From positions 2,542,001 to 2,606,000 of the forward strand of contig NZ_CP113910.1 of NCBI RefSeq assembly GCF_024701375.2: a DNA stretch of 64,000 nucleotides, written 5' to 3'. The notes beneath the pieces were generated by a model. The model had not been told where the DNA came from. It saw only the letters and a list, made by a program, of their open reading frames with translations, and ran no database searches. The DNA is from Streptomyces sp. KMM 9044. Its GTDB lineage: Bacteria > Actinomycetota > Actinomycetes > Streptomycetales > Streptomycetaceae. Numbering within the stretch: position 1 is the stretch's first letter; each line of letters opens with the position of its first letter. Positions 62,822-64,000 of the stretch are shown in pieces. A program made the translations under genes and the position numbers.

Positions 62822-63997
62822 TCAATCGGTGTACGACTCGAGCGTGCCGCGGCGGCGGACGTCGAGGGTCGCGCAGTGGAACGAGCCGCCGAACGGCGCG
62901 TAGTGCAGCAGGTCGCACGGGATCGGCTCGAAACCCCATTTCTCGAGTGCGCGCAGCATGTCCGTGTGGTGGCGCTCCGCGATCACCCGCTTCTCGTCGA
63001 TCATGAGAACGTTCATGCTCAACCACTTGCCGCACATCGAAGTGACCTTGAGCAGACGCTCGTCGATCGGACGGGGCCCGGGGGCGATCAGGACGTCCCA
63101 CGAGCTCAGGACGTCGGGCAGGTGGTCGACGTCGACGTATTCGGGGTTGACCAGTACCTTGCCGGGCGCGAGGGGGACGAACGTCGTGTCGATGTGCATG
63201 GGGGTGCGGCAGCGGCTCTTGATCTCGTGGATGCGGTAGCCGGGCCCGAGATGGCGGCGCAGCCAGTCGATGCCCATCCGGTTGGTGACGTTGCTCCGCG
63301 TGACGAACAGGTCGCGTCCCGCGCGCACGAAATCCGCCGCGTCGAACACCGGCTCGAACTCGGTGAGGATGTAGCGCATGGGCTCGCCGGCCTCGGGGAC
63401 ACGGAAATCCGCCTCGAAGAGTTCGTCGGTGAGCTGCGGCTTGGGAGCCGCCGTCCAGCGCGCGCCGCCCCGGAAGTACTCCTTGAGGATCATGCGATAG
63501 GAGTGGGTCTCGAAATACCGGCACGGCCATGCCATCGGGGTCTCGATGATCTCGTCACCGATCACCAGCATGCTGTCACGCGGGCACGTGTTGCAGAAGC
63601 CGCGTGACGACCAGTCGGGGGTGCTGAAGCGTCGCCGGTGGTCGACCTCGTCCGGGCGCCTGACGGTGACGTCGAGGGACTCCAGGAGGGCGACGAACTG
63701 GTCGAGCTCCTGCTGCGCCCGCTCGACCAACAGGCGCGGGTATCTGAATCCGGCGGCAAGCCCCTGCATCCGTGCCGCCCATGGCGGGATGTTGCAGGTC
63801 ACGACCGGATGGTCGGAGGGAATCGTCGCGCCGTCGAGACGCCCGACGATGATCTCCTCCAGCGGGTCCCACTCGTTGTGCGAATTGACCGGCGAGACGA
63901 AGGGCTCCGAGTCGCTGTCAGTCGTGGCTGATCGCGCCGGACGCGAATCCTTGTCTGCCGCTGCCGTCGGCCTACCGGGCCTTGGCGTTACCGCCAT
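62822..63997 (-). CDS. Glycine/inosamine-type amidinotransferase
   Basis: This 391-aa enzyme matches the L-arginine:glycine amidinotransferase family, which moves an amidino group from arginine to an amine. The catalytic His is in PMHIDTTFVPLAPGK and the nucleophile Cys in GGSFHCATLDVRRRGTLES near residue 375; SNVTNRMGIDWLRRHLG and GKWLSMNVLMIDEKRVIAER also match. In Streptomyces such enzymes act in streptomycin-type aminocyclitol and guanidino-compound pathways. The ATG at 63997 lies four bases from the window edge, so its upstream partners are not visible. The natural acceptor is unknown. Confidence 0.92.
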   Translation of the reverse strand: MAVTPRPGRPTAAADKDSRPARSATTDSDSEPFVSPVNSHNEWDPLEEIIVGRLDGATIPSDHPVVTCNIPPWAARMQGLAAGFRYPRLLVERAQQELDQFVALLESLDVTVRRPDEVDHRRRFSTPDWSSRGFCNTCPRDSMLVIGDEIIETPMAWPCRYFETHSYRMILKEYFRGGARWTAAPKPQLTDELFEADFRVPEAGEPMRYILTEFEPVFDAADFVRAGRDLFVTRSNVTNRMGIDWLRRHLGPGYRIHEIKSRCRTPMHIDTTFVPLAPGKVLVNPEYVDVDHLPDVLSSWDVLIAPGPRPIDERLLKVTSMCGKWLSMNVLMIDEKRVIAERHHTDMLRALEKWGFEPIPCDLLHYAPFGGSFHCATLDVRRRGTLESYTD

Positions 63998-64000
63998 GAT

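Overview
The window comes from a Streptomyces-type high-GC actinobacterium. The signs are the strong G/C bias at third codon positions, a WhiB-family iron-sulphur regulator, polyphosphate glucokinase, a GAF-SpoIIE phosphatase with an ATPase domain, a bifunctional penicillin-binding protein, an SPFH protein, and class I and class II fumarases side by side. The order ychF, ispH, xseA/xseB, glpX, whiB, fumarases, phosphatase, PBP, ahpD matches my memory of the Streptomyces chromosome core.

Region 1 (1-1.9 kb) is the chromosome downstream of ychF or the relic of an older element. An ISKra4-like insertion sequence, cut by the window edge, truncates a DUF5655-like gene.

Region 2 (about 1.9-18.26 kb) is an integrative and mobilizable element inserted in the 3' end of ychF. 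A 14-bp direct repeat marks its ends, and a 16-bp sequence lies inverted just inside each end. Its backbone is a tyrosine integrase, an excisionase-like protein, an XRE regulator, a DUF3631 ATPase, a MobC-like accessory protein and an HxDxxHxH relaxase. No FtsK/TraB-type transfer pump is present, so it probably depends on another element for transfer. Cargo includes CPCC, HEAT and DUF6000 proteins, an ISL3 insertion, a Nudix hydrolase next to an XRE/TPR regulator, and a divergent four-gene operon: an unrecognised protein, an APH-fold kinase with an altered catalytic loop, a methyltransferase and a HAD protein. This operon is the best candidate for an undescribed system.

Region 3 (18.2-52 kb) is the conserved core. 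It holds ychF, a DUF6542 membrane protein, ppgK, ispH, xseA/xseB, a RutE-like reductase, glpX, whiB, fumB, an M28 aminopeptidase, fumC, a DUF402 protein, the SpoIIE phosphatase, the PBP, an SPFH protein, a PadR/ABC export operon, an orphan ahpD, an AI-2E-type exporter, a secreted lytic transglycosylase-like protein, phoH and a cis-prenyltransferase. Convergent genes are separated by clear hairpins. A resolvase relic sits between glpX and whiB.

Region 4 (52-62 kb) is decayed accessory DNA: a methyltransferase, a doubly broken LLM oxidoreductase, an IS4-family element inside a gene, a frameshifted lipoprotein, a discoidin-like protein, a DUF192 protein, and relics of IS630, ISAs1 and possibly IS256.

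Region 5 (62-64 kb) has an unrecognised gene of lower GC and an amidinotransferase at the right edge, which may open a specialised-metabolite locus beyond the window.
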